18,363 nucleotides of DNA from Chryseobacterium sp. (GCA_003248755.1 QFQW01000074.1:1-18363), one strand, 5' to 3'. Positions 6,595-14,043 are shown, numbered from the stretch's first letter. The notes: generated by a model from the sequence alone, not told the origin. A program made the numbers and translations.

Positions 6595-7493
6595 TCTTCC
6601 TGTATTCTTATAAAGTTAATTTTTCCCGTTTCATTTTTTAATTCCACAATTTTCCATTTTTTAATTCTGGCAGTAGGAATAAGGATTTGTTTGATGAAAT
6701 CCTGTTTGTCAAAATATTCTGAACCCAGATTATCTCTCAGCATCAGTACAACTTCTGTATCTTCAGAAAGTATATTTTCAAGTTGCTTTTTTCTGGTTTG
6801 CCAATCTTTGATGTCGGCGGAAAGAAAAGCTTTGATCATCATTGCATTATCGTTTGGCTGCAGCTGGATTTCAGTTTTCGATTTATCAGCGGAGATATTT
6901 ACAATTTTTGATTGATAAAAAGGACTTTCTATTACAATTTTCAAACTGTCTTTTTCAGTTTTTACAGTTGATTTTTCTTCTACGGTTAGATTCTTCTTGA
7001 TGCTGTCTGTAACATCATAAACTTTGATTTCATCATTCGGGATTTCTTTTCCACTGTAAGCATTTGTAATTGATATTTCTTTTTTCGCTGATTTCCTTAA
7101 CCAAAAGAATAATCCTAAACCAAGAATAAAAAATGCCGGAATAATGAAACTCCAATTTTTATAATAAGTTTTTTGAGTTTTGGCTTTAGAGCTCTCGAAA
7201 GTTGAATTTTTTATTTTACTATGAAATTCATCCCAACCCGAATATCCCGAAAATTTTGAAAAAATATCCAGCATATCTTTTCTCGGGAGCTTTTCATTGG
7301 AATCTGGTTTTAGATGTGTATAAATCCATTTTTCACTGACGGTATTTCTTTGTTCTTTTTCAATCAAATCGATGAGCTGTAAGATGTCTTTTGAGCTGAA
7401 ATTTTTCCAGGTTCCTGAGAAATAGGGATAATACTTTTGATAGGTCAAAAGCACTTCTTTTTTCAGTTCTGCAAAAACTTCTAACTCGGTCAT
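6591..7493 (-). CDS. Single-pass membrane protein with HTH-like cytosolic domain
   Basis: The 300-residue product has three parts. Residues 1-95 are soluble and end in LPRKDMLDIFSKFSGYSGWDEF-like sequence (motif 69-90). This resembles a short helical, HTH-like module that I recall at the N-termini of Bacteroidota regulatory proteins. One membrane helix spans about 114-132 and is followed by positive charges (RKSAKK). The remainder, from about 139, begins with a beta-rich segment containing NAYSGKEIPNDEIKVYD, like carboxypeptidase-regulatory-type domains. It then has a helical region (NDNAMMIKAF, DWQTRKKQLENIL) and a final beta-rich part. Topology of the ends is uncertain; an N-in orientation would make this a ToxR-like transmembrane regulator candidate. 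It overlaps its secreted partner gene by 4 bases. Function is unknown. Confidence 0.75.
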   Translation of the reverse strand: MTELEVFAELKKEVLLTYQKYYPYFSGTWKNFSSKDILQLIDLIEKEQRNTVSEKWIYTHLKPDSNEKLPRKDMLDIFSKFSGYSGWDEFHSKIKNSTFESSKAKTQKTYYKNWSFIIPAFFILGLGLFFWLRKSAKKEISITNAYSGKEIPNDEIKVYDVTDSIKKNLTVEEKSTVKTEKDSLKIVIESPFYQSKIVNISADKSKTEIQLQPNDNAMMIKAFLSADIKDWQTRKKQLENILSEDTEVVLMLRDNLGSEYFDKQDFIKQILIPTARIKKWKIVELKNETGKINFIRIQEE

Positions 7494-7505
7494 TTAATCT
7501 TTGTA

Positions 7506-7513
7506 CAAAAGTA
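7506..7513 (-). promoter_or_regulatory. Candidate -7 box for the 7493-6061 operon
   Basis: Read on the minus strand, this is TACTTTTG, matching TAnnTTTG, 12 bases before the start codon. The predicted leader is only about 7 bases. I see no convincing TTTG at the expected -33 position, so confidence is modest. Confidence 0.35.
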
Positions 7514-7649
7514 ATTTTAAGTGGAAAAATGGTTACTGTAAAACTACTGTAAATATAAAGAAAAACTTTACAGCAAAGGGAAGGCAGTTTTACCAAAGCT
7601 TCGGTGACTGATGTTTTTAATATTGCCTTATTAATTTAAAATATAAAAT

Positions 7650-8219
7650 ATGAAAAATGTTATTATGATTTCTTTAATCCTGATTCCAAGTTTTGTTTTT
7701 GCTCAGGATTGGATTGTCTGGTTTTATACCTATAAGTTTAAGATAGATTCTAAAAGTAATTTGTACAACATCAAGAATATGGATTTCTACATAAATGATT
7801 ATAATGTAGGCAGTGTTACAAAAGATGAAGGGAAATCATTAAAGTATTCTCCAGAAACCGAAGAATATACTTTACATATTAGTTATGGATGTATAAGTTG
7901 CGGACACCGATACCAATTTCCTCCTGATGTCTACATACTTGTTGGTTTAGAAGATAAGTATTTTCCGGAAGAAAAGTCTTTTTCTACGTTCATTCCTGTC
8001 TATGCTAATAAAAATATAGGTGCAAGCAAAATCATTGATTTGGGAACAATAAAACTATCCGACTTTGTAGACGGATACACTGAAGAGAATGGCAAATCGC
8101 TACCACCGTATGAAGCCATAGAAGTGATGCAGGATTATTCTATAGGCAAACGTCGAAAAGGCGAATACCAGATAAAAAGAATGGACAAACTGATTAAAAT
8201 AGAATTGCCGAAACATTAG
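7650..8219 (+). CDS. Secreted protein of unknown function with a CxxC motif
   Basis: This 189-residue protein has a signal peptide of about 18 residues (ending PSFVFA, then QDW). The mature part is beta-rich, aromatic-rich and slightly acidic. A single CxxC, C81-I-S-C84 followed by G-H86, could form a disulfide or bind a metal. No thioredoxin fold context is apparent. I do not recognise the family. The gene lies 48 bases before another secreted-protein gene on the same strand, and no hairpin lies between them, so a two-gene transcript is likely. The nearest upstream gene is divergent. Confidence 0.7.
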   Translation: MKNVIMISLILIPSFVFAQDWIVWFYTYKFKIDSKSNLYNIKNMDFYINDYNVGSVTKDEGKSLKYSPETEEYTLHISYGCISCGHRYQFPPDVYILVGLEDKYFPEEKSFSTFIPVYANKNIGASKIIDLGTIKLSDFVDGYTEENGKSLPPYEAIEVMQDYSIGKRRKGEYQIKRMDKLIKIELPKH

Positions 8220-8267
8220 TTTTTAATAAAGATTAAAGAAAAAAGCTATCAATAAAATATTTAATAA

Positions 8268-9248
8268 ATGAAGACAAAAATCTTACTAGCAAGCCTGCTA
8301 TTTTCAATGTTTGCAAAATCTCAAATGAGCGGGAATCAAATTTATGGGAGCAATGGTAATTCTTACAATTCGGAAGGTAAATCCCTATCTTCAAATGTTC
8401 AAAAAATCATCTCTTCTAAAAATTCTGAGGTTTATAAAATCAATGTGCTTAATAATGTAAAAGCAGATTCTTATGTTGTAACTCTTGGTCTGAATGAGGA
8501 AGGAGCGGATGTGAAAGATTGTAATAGTAAAATTAACAACAGGATTCAGAAATTTAAATCAGAATTACAAAAAATGAAGATCAAAACCGATAATCTGGAT
8601 AGTTTTTATGTGGATTTTATTACTCAAACAAAGATTTATGATTACAAAGTAAATCAAGAAGGGAAAGATATCAATGCAACACAAATAGACAAAGGTTTTG
8701 AGATAAAGAAAAATATTATTTTCCGATTAGATGATGTTACTAAATTTGATGAAATTGTGGATTTGGCTTCTCAATTTCAGATATTCAACATTATTAAAAT
8801 AGAATATCACGTGAATAATACAGATGACATCTACCAACAGATGTTTGAAGAAGCTGTAAGAATTAATGATAAAAGAAGAAATCTGGAAGGAAAGCTAAAT
8901 GATAATTTTAAAGAAACTAAACCAAAAATTTCAGTCAATTTTTACAGCATACAACCAAAGGAACAATATAAAACCTATCAGGCTTACGAAAGTTCCAATG
9001 TTAATTATTCTGAAGATTATCATTCTGACAGGACATTTGTGAGACGGGAACAAAGAAAAAGTTCAACATTCTATTATGATGCGCAAAAATCTAATTCTTA
9101 TGATTCTGTAATGAATAAAGATACGTCTCTTGTGGGGTTGCAGTTTGTAATGGAGGTGAGCTTTGTTTATGAAAAAGATGAACCAATTAAAAATGAATAT
9201 CATATCATAACTTCCAATGGAGAAGTGAAAAAATTAGTTTTAGATTGA
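8268..9248 (+). CDS. Secreted SIMPL-like (DUF541) protein
   Basis: The 326-residue product has an N-terminal signal peptide (MKTKILLASLLFSMFAKS). From about residue 50 to 210 it follows the alternating strand/helix pattern of SIMPL-domain proteins: a strand (ADSYVVTLGLNEEG), a long helix with repeated asparagines and a KSELQKM segment, a strand pair (FYVDFITQTKIYDY), a second helix pair and a strand with FNIIKIEYHV. SIMPL proteins are periplasmic or outer-membrane proteins of uncertain function. The C-terminal third has a tyrosine/serine/arginine-rich stretch (about 235-285) and is not recognised. It probably shares a transcript with the preceding secreted-protein gene and ends at a strong hairpin. 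Family placement is by pattern, not search. Confidence 0.7.
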   Translation: MKTKILLASLLFSMFAKSQMSGNQIYGSNGNSYNSEGKSLSSNVQKIISSKNSEVYKINVLNNVKADSYVVTLGLNEEGADVKDCNSKINNRIQKFKSELQKMKIKTDNLDSFYVDFITQTKIYDYKVNQEGKDINATQIDKGFEIKKNIIFRLDDVTKFDEIVDLASQFQIFNIIKIEYHVNNTDDIYQQMFEEAVRINDKRRNLEGKLNDNFKETKPKISVNFYSIQPKEQYKTYQAYESSNVNYSEDYHSDRTFVRREQRKSSTFYYDAQKSNSYDSVMNKDTSLVGLQFVMEVSFVYEKDEPIKNEYHIITSNGEVKKLVLD

Positions 9249-9273
9249 TAGGATTAACATAACTTTAATATTT

Positions 9274-9301
9274 AAAAACCGCAGAAGAATCTGTGGTTTT
9301 T
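9274..9301 (+). terminator. Hairpin between the SIMPL-like and patatin genes
   Basis: AAAAACCGCAGA (9274-9285) pairs with TCTGTGGTTTTT (9290-9301) with one G-T wobble and a 4-base loop. It should end the transcript of the SIMPL-like gene. It stops only 13 bases before the patatin start codon, so no full promoter fits between them. Confidence 0.75.
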
Positions 9302-9314
9302 ATAATTTTACTTA

Positions 9315-10118
9315 ATGGGAAATTCAAAGATAGGATTGGTTTTGTCGGGTGGAGGAACTCGCGGTTTGGCTCACGCTGGTGTTTTGAAGTTTCTTAAGGA
9401 GAAGAATATTGAGCCTGATATCCTTTCCTGTTGTAGTGCCGGTTCTATCGTAGGTTCTCTGTATGCATTTGGGAAATCTCCGGAAGAGATTTTGGATTTT
9501 TTTCAGTCGGTTTACTTTTTCAATTGGAAACATTTTACATTCAATCAGCCGGGTTTGGTTTCATCGGCTATTTTTTCCACTTATCTTAATCCAATTTTCG
9601 AAAAAATGACATTGGGTGATTTACAAAAAGATATTAGAATTGTGGCCACGGAACTGATTACAGGCCAGCAGAAAGTTTTCGAGAAAAATTATAAAGTGGT
9701 TGATGCAATTATTGCTTCTTCTTGTATTCCCGGTATTTCAACACCTTATTTTATCGGAAAAGAAATGTACAGTGACGGTGGTGTTCTTAATAATTTTCCG
9801 GCAGATGTCATTCACAACGAATGTGATAAAATGATTGGGGTTTATGTAACGCCACCACAAGATGTAGAGATAAATGATTTGAGGAGCATTCGTTCTGTTA
9901 CGACACGTGCATATGAATTACTGTCACATAGAACAGAGATTTACAAATTTGCTTTTTGTGATTGGTTTATTACTTCGAAAAAACTCTCTAAGTATGGAAC
10001 ATTTGAAAGAAAACCTCAAAGATTAGAAGAAATATTTCAAATCGGGTACGAAGAAGCCAAGCGAACATTTTCTGAAAATGAAGAAGAATTTACTTCAATT
10101 TTTTCAAAAACAGAATAG
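9315..10118 (+). CDS. Patatin-like phospholipase, RssA type
   Basis: This 267-residue protein has the glycine-rich oxyanion motif SGGGTRGLAHAGVL (11-24), the nucleophile Ser41 in CCSAGS and the catalytic Asp154 in DGG (154-156), which together form the Ser-Asp dyad of patatin lipid acyl hydrolases. The usual first glycine of the GxSxG elbow is a cysteine here (C39). There is no signal peptide, so the enzyme should act in the cytoplasm on membrane lipids, like RssA/YchK-type proteins. It is monocistronic: a terminator hairpin ends 13 bases before the ATG and the downstream gene is convergent. Its promoter is unclear and may overlap the upstream hairpin. Confidence 0.88.
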   Translation: MGNSKIGLVLSGGGTRGLAHAGVLKFLKEKNIEPDILSCCSAGSIVGSLYAFGKSPEEILDFFQSVYFFNWKHFTFNQPGLVSSAIFSTYLNPIFEKMTLGDLQKDIRIVATELITGQQKVFEKNYKVVDAIIASSCIPGISTPYFIGKEMYSDGGVLNNFPADVIHNECDKMIGVYVTPPQDVEINDLRSIRSVTTRAYELLSHRTEIYKFAFCDWFITSKKLSKYGTFERKPQRLEEIFQIGYEEAKRTFSENEEEFTSIFSKTE

Positions 10119-10211
10119 TTGCTTGTTAGCAAAACATCATCGAAATACGATAAAGCAATTGTTCCGTGATGGTCTTTTGTTTTTAAAATGTTATTTATTA
10201 ATTGATTTGCT

Positions 10212-11039
10212 TTAAACAATTTTTTCTCCACAAACCTTGCAATAACGTGCGTTTTCATCATTATCTTGGTTTCCACATCTATTACATTGAAAGTTGTTTC
10301 TTTTTTGTTTTCTGAATTCTGAAGTTACAATTCCTGTCGGAACGGCAATAATGCTGTATCCACATAACATGACTACAATAGAAAGTATTTTGCCAATAGA
10401 TGTTCCTGGAGAAATGTCTCCATAACCAACGGTAGTAATAGTAACTACAGCCCAATAAACGCTTTGTGGAATACTGCTAAATCCATTTTTCCCTCCTTCG
10501 ACAATGTACATTAAAGAGCCTATTATGACAATGAATATAATCATAAATAATAGAAAAATATATATTTTTCTTGAGCTCTGTTTTAAAGCAGATACAATGA
10601 ATCTTCCATCATGCATGTAGTCTGCAAGATTGAAAATTCTAAAAATTCTAAGAATCCTTAACATTCTTATTATTGCGACAAAATGCCAAACAGGAAAAAA
10701 TAAACTTATATAGAAAGGAATTATGGAAAGGAAGTCAATAATTCCTAACGGGCTGAAAACATATTCTTCTTTGTCTTTTATGCAAATTATTCTGAGAATG
10801 TACTCTATCGTGAAAATTAAAGTGATGAAGAATTCGGCGTAATAGAACTCTTTATAGTATTGTAATCTTATGATTGGAATAGTTTCTATCATTAATAAGA
10901 TTGTACTTAGCAAAATCAGCATAAGCAAACTAATATCGAAAATCTTACCCGCTTTTGTATGGGATAGATAAACAATTTCATAAATCTTTTTTCGCCAACC
11001 TTCTTCTGGAATGAGGTCAAATTCTGGTTTAATTTTCAT
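10212..11039 (-). CDS. Voltage-gated-type potassium channel with C-terminal zinc ribbon
   Basis: The product (275 residues from the chosen start) is a six-helix channel subunit. The selectivity filter is TVGYGD at residues 203-208, and the S4-like helix carries repeated arginines in RMLRILRIFRI. The C-terminus has four cysteines (C252, C255, C267, C270) in CNRC and CKVC, the layout of a small zinc ribbon. An upstream in-frame ATG at 11081 would add 14 hydrophobic residues. I prefer 11039 because the MKIKPEF start leads directly into a typical soluble N-terminal segment. It is convergent with the patatin gene, with 93 bases between the stops. Tetrameric inner-membrane K+ conduction is expected; gating by voltage is inferred from S4. 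Confidence 0.9.
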   Translation of the reverse strand: MKIKPEFDLIPEEGWRKKIYEIVYLSHTKAGKIFDISLLMLILLSTILLMIETIPIIRLQYYKEFYYAEFFITLIFTIEYILRIICIKDKEEYVFSPLGIIDFLSIIPFYISLFFPVWHFVAIIRMLRILRIFRIFNLADYMHDGRFIVSALKQSSRKIYIFLLFMIIFIVIIGSLMYIVEGGKNGFSSIPQSVYWAVVTITTVGYGDISPGTSIGKILSIVVMLCGYSIIAVPTGIVTSEFRKQKRNNFQCNRCGNQDNDENARYCKVCGEKIV

Positions 11040-11096
11040 CGAATCAAAATAATTAATGAAGGTAATAAAAATAGTTAACAATTTTAATTGAAATAA

Positions 11097-11124
11097 TTGG
11101 ACAAAAGTCTTTTTATTTTGGACA
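11097..11124 (+). promoter_or_regulatory. Direct repeat TTGGACA, candidate operator of the toxin-antitoxin operon
   Basis: TTGGACA occurs at 11097-11103 and again at 11118-11124, exactly 21 bases apart, about two helical turns. Both copies lie just upstream of the -7 box of the operon. Xre-type antitoxins commonly repress their own promoter, so this is a plausible binding site. No binding evidence is available. Confidence 0.4.
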
Positions 11125-11131
11125 TAATTCT

Positions 11132-11139
11132 TATATTTG
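11132..11139 (+). promoter_or_regulatory. Candidate -7 box of the Xre/RES operon
   Basis: TATATTTG matches TAnnTTTG perfectly and lies 18 bases before the ATG at 11158. The -33 element is unclear, because the nearest TTTG (11117-11120) is too close. Repression sites may replace it. Confidence 0.5.
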
Positions 11140-11157
11140 TATTAGAAATTAAAAAAA

Positions 11158-11616
11158 ATGAAAAAGTACAAAGTTTTAGACTCTCAATCGGGCATAGTTC
11201 AAGAAGCAGCTTTGGCTTATGGTTATCAGGATTTTGATGATGCGGGCGTGTTTCGATTAATTGATATTGCACAAAAAGGTATCTCCTTCAAGATTTTTGA
11301 TAATCTAGCAAAAAAATTCCCTTTTTCTATGCAAGATTGGGCGGATTTTCTTCATATTTCCGGAAAAACATTATCCCGTTATCAAAAAGAAGATAAATCT
11401 TTTGATGTTTTACAATCAGAGAAAATTCTGCAAATAGAAATGCTTTATCAAAGAGGTGAGGAGGTTTTTGGTTCTGCTGATGGTTTCTTGATTTGGCTAC
11501 AGACAGAGAATGTCGCATTAGGCAAGTCAAAACCGCAAGATTTATTAGGAAGTGGTTTTGGAATTTCTCTTCTTATGGATGAGCTGACTCGTATAGAACA
11601 TGGCGTTTTAGCATAA
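11158..11616 (+). CDS. Xre/ParS-type antitoxin (DUF2384)
   Basis: This 152-residue protein is the antitoxin of a RES/Xre type II pair. The middle part (about 50-90, with FSMQDWADFLHISGKTLSRY) is the Xre-like helix-turn-helix. The C-terminal part (about 98-152, with EEVFGSADGFLIWLQTENVA and a DLLGSGFGISLLMDEL segment) matches the DUF2384/MbcA-ParS toxin-binding domain, ending in the usual RIEHG. It should neutralise the RES toxin and repress the operon. The toxin gene starts 6 bases after its stop, the standard order for this system. A -7 box and a direct repeat precede it. Confidence 0.9.
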   Translation: MKKYKVLDSQSGIVQEAALAYGYQDFDDAGVFRLIDIAQKGISFKIFDNLAKKFPFSMQDWADFLHISGKTLSRYQKEDKSFDVLQSEKILQIEMLYQRGEEVFGSADGFLIWLQTENVALGKSKPQDLLGSGFGISLLMDELTRIEHGVLA

Positions 11617-11621
11617 TTTGG

Positions 11622-12074
11622 ATGGTAGTTTATAGACTTTCAAAGGAAATATATGCCAATGACCTTTCGGGGAAAGGCGCAGAAATTGCTGGTGGACGAT
11701 GGAATAGTAAGGGGAATTCTGCTTTGTACACGGGTCAATCTATTGCATTATGTGTGACGGAGATTGCGGTTCATATTCCTTTGGGTATTTTACCAAAGGA
11801 TTATCGTTTAATCCATATAGAAATTCCTGAAATTGATTTCCTTGAACCTAAAAGATTACCTAAAGACTGGAATACTTTTCCGCATCCAGACAGCACACAG
11901 AAAATTGGAGATAAATTTTTACGAGGAAACAAATTCTTAATAATGAAAGTTCCTTCAGCTGCGGTTCAGGGGGAATTCAATTATATTATTAATCCGAGGC
12001 ATATTAATTTTCCGGAAGTGAAAATTAAAAAAATAGAACAATTTACTTTTGATGACAGATTGTTCATCAGATAA
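11622..12074 (+). CDS. RES-domain toxin (NAD+-degrading)
   Basis: This 150-residue protein carries the residues typical of RES toxins: R5 in VYRLS, GGRWN at 24-28, Y36 in LYTG, E47 and S112 in KVPS, followed by GEFNYIINP (117-125). Characterised RES toxins are ADP-ribosyltransferase-fold enzymes that deplete cellular NAD+. All the key positions are present, so the toxin looks intact. The antitoxin gene lies immediately upstream. The next gene, nif3, begins only 13 bases after this stop, so toxin transcription may continue into housekeeping genes. Confidence 0.9.
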   Translation: MVVYRLSKEIYANDLSGKGAEIAGGRWNSKGNSALYTGQSIALCVTEIAVHIPLGILPKDYRLIHIEIPEIDFLEPKRLPKDWNTFPHPDSTQKIGDKFLRGNKFLIMKVPSAAVQGEFNYIINPRHINFPEVKIKKIEQFTFDDRLFIR

Positions 12075-12087
12075 AAAATTAAACTAA

Positions 12088-13185
12088 ATGAAAATCAAAG
12101 AATTTATAAATGAATTTGAAAAGATAATTCCGGCAAGACAAGCGGAAGATTTTGATAATGTTGGTTTGCTTTGTGGAAATCCTGATAGAGAAATTTCTGG
12201 AATTCTGATTGCTCATGACGCTTTGGAATCTGTAGTTGATGAAGCTCTTGAAAAGAATTTAAACTTTATATTTTGTTTTCATCCGATTATTTTTTCGGGA
12301 TTAAAATCAATTACGGGGAAGAATTATGTTGAAAAAGCTGTTCTGAAAGCTTTAGAAAATAAAATCGCGATTTATGCGATTCACACAGCTTTTGATAATG
12401 ATTATTTCGGGGTTAATTATAAAATTTGTGAAGTTCTTGGCCTGAAGAATCAAAACATTCTGATGCCAAAACAAAATCAATTGAAAAAGCTGGAAGTTTA
12501 CGTTCCTGTTGATTCTGCTGAGAAATTAAAAAATGCTTTGTTTGAAGCTGGCGCAGGGAATATCGGTTTCTATGACGAATGCAGTTTTTCGATTAATGGA
12601 AATGGAACTTTTCGACCCTTAGAAGGTTCAAATCCGGTAACAGGAAAACAGAATGAAAGAGAAAATGCCAATGAAGTGCTACTTTCTGTGATTTTTGAAG
12701 ATTACAAAAAACATCAGATTCTTTTTACGATGAAACAAAATCATCCTTACGAAGAAGTAGCTTATCAATTAATCTCTCTTGAAAACGAAAATCAATATAC
12801 TGGTTTGGGAAGATTTGGAGATTTGGAAACAGAAATGGATGAAACTGATTTTCTAAAGTTCGTTAAAGAAAAATTTAATCTTAATATTATCAGACACAAT
12901 AATTTAATTCGGAAAAAAATCAAAAGAGTAGGCGTTTTAGGAGGAAGTGGGGCAAGCGGAATAAAGTCAGCCATATCTGCAAAATGTGATGCTTATCTGA
13001 CTGGCGATGTGAAATACCACGATTTCTTTTCAGCGGAAGATAAAATGCTGATTTGTGATATTGGACATTTCGAATCAGAACAATTTGTAACTCAACAATT
13101 ATTTGAAATTTTGTCCGAAAAATTCACTACATTTGCAATCGCTAAAACGACAATAAAAACAAATCCTGTTAATTATTTTATATAG
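12088..13185 (+). CDS. Nif3-like dinuclear metal-centre hexameric protein
   Basis: The 365-residue product is the long form of the DUF34/NIF3 family. The N-terminal half has EDFDNVGLLCGN (20-31), the metal-ligand region with H65 in FHPIIFSGLK, and H99/D103 in IHTAFDN. The C-terminal half has H327 and E331 in GHFESEQF. Between them (about 130-230) sits the inserted domain found in YqfO-type members. Family members form hexamers with two metal ions per subunit; their biochemical role is unsettled, and older GTP cyclohydrolase labels are doubtful. The usual His-His pair reads Phe-His here (F64-H65), which I believe is common in Bacteroidota. The next gene follows after 2 bases, the widely conserved nif3/DUF164 pair. 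Confidence 0.92.
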   Translation: MKIKEFINEFEKIIPARQAEDFDNVGLLCGNPDREISGILIAHDALESVVDEALEKNLNFIFCFHPIIFSGLKSITGKNYVEKAVLKALENKIAIYAIHTAFDNDYFGVNYKICEVLGLKNQNILMPKQNQLKKLEVYVPVDSAEKLKNALFEAGAGNIGFYDECSFSINGNGTFRPLEGSNPVTGKQNERENANEVLLSVIFEDYKKHQILFTMKQNHPYEEVAYQLISLENENQYTGLGRFGDLETEMDETDFLKFVKEKFNLNIIRHNNLIRKKIKRVGVLGGSGASGIKSAISAKCDAYLTGDVKYHDFFSAEDKMLICDIGHFESEQFVTQQLFEILSEKFTTFAIAKTTIKTNPVNYFI

Positions 13186-13187
13186 AT

Positions 13188-13964
13188 ATGGCTAAAGTAA
13201 ACGAAATTTCTGTTGAAGAAAAATTAAGAGCCCTTTACGATTTGCAAATCATCGATTCCCGTTTGGACGAGATTCGCAATACAAGAGGCGAATTGCCGAT
13301 TGAAGTAGAAGACCTTGAGATAGAAATTGAAGGTCTTGAAAAAAGAGCCCAAAAATTCGAATCTGAAATTGCTGAGCAAAATGCTGAAATCAATGCTAAA
13401 AAAGACTTGATGAAACAAGCTCAAACTCTTATTGATAAATATAAAACACAGCAAGATAACGTTAGAAACAACAAAGAATTCGAAGCGTTGGCAAAAGAGG
13501 TGGAATATCAGGAATTGGAAATTCAGTTAGCTGAAAAAAGAATCAGAGAATTCGGTGGGAAAATAGACCACAAAAAAGAAACTTTGTCTGATTTGAATGC
13601 TAAAATCGAGGAATTGAAAAACCACTTGACTCACAAGAAAAACGAGTTGGACAATTTGATTTCTGAAACTCAGAAAGAAGAAGATTATCTATTGGAAAAA
13701 TCTAAAGAATTTGCTGAGAAAATCGATGACAGATTGTTGGCTTCATACCAAAGAATCCGTCAGGGTTCATCTACAGGTCTTGCAGTTGTAGGTTTGGAAA
13801 GAGGAGCACCAAAAGGTTCTTTCTTCACAATTCCGCCACAGAAACAAATGGAAATTGCTCAGAGAAAGAAAATTATTATCGATGAACATTCTGGAAAAAT
13901 CTTAGTAGATGACGAGTTGGTAAACGAAGAAACTGCTAAAATGGAGGATATCATCAAGTTCTAA
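13188..13964 (+). CDS. DUF164-family coiled-coil protein with cysteine-less zinc ribbon
   Basis: This 258-residue protein belongs to the DUF164/CT398 (CdsZ-like) family. Residues about 8-185 form a long helical hairpin with heptad-like repeats rich in E, K, L and I. The C-terminal region keeps the family framework GLAVVGLERGA, FTIPPQKQMEIAQRKKIII and GKILVD. Family members normally carry two CxxC pairs there as a zinc ribbon. Here those positions are P208, S211, D232 and S235, so no zinc can be bound in the usual way. The start 2 bases after nif3 implies co-translation. Its role is not established; Chlamydia CT398 has been linked to secretion and flagellar components. A strong hairpin ends the operon. 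Confidence 0.88.
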   Translation: MAKVNEISVEEKLRALYDLQIIDSRLDEIRNTRGELPIEVEDLEIEIEGLEKRAQKFESEIAEQNAEINAKKDLMKQAQTLIDKYKTQQDNVRNNKEFEALAKEVEYQELEIQLAEKRIREFGGKIDHKKETLSDLNAKIEELKNHLTHKKNELDNLISETQKEEDYLLEKSKEFAEKIDDRLLASYQRIRQGSSTGLAVVGLERGAPKGSFFTIPPQKQMEIAQRKKIIIDEHSGKILVDDELVNEETAKMEDIIKF

Positions 13965-13989
13965 TCAAAATTTGATTTTATATAAATAC

Positions 13990-14018
13990 AAAAGAGACCT
14001 GACTTTCAGGTCTCTTTT
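13990..14018. terminator. Bidirectional terminator after the nif3 operon
   Basis: AAAAGAGACCTG (13990-14001) pairs perfectly with CAGGTCTCTTTT (14007-14018) around a 5-base loop. The A-run and T-run flanks allow use from both strands, and it lies between convergent genes. Confidence 0.85.
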
Positions 14019-14043
14019 CGTTTGAGAGAAAATTAATATAAAA

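Noticed and set aside
7360..7596. Minus-strand frame of 78 codons upstream of the transmembrane protein gene
   Set aside because: It overlaps the start of the better-supported 300-residue gene in another frame, covers the candidate promoter box and has no recognisable domain or signal.
10151..10214. Inverted repeat TAAAGCAA / TTGCTTTA between the patatin and channel genes
   Set aside because: The loop is 48 bases and the arms only 8, so it is not a convincing terminator.
10037..10276. Minus-strand frame of 79 codons covering the patatin/channel junction
   Set aside because: It overlaps the ends of two well-supported convergent genes and its product has no family features.
11040..11081. Fourteen-residue N-terminal extension of the potassium channel
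   Set aside because: The upstream ATG is in frame, but the added residues are not part of the usual channel N-terminus. The later ATG gives a standard start, although the choice is not proven.
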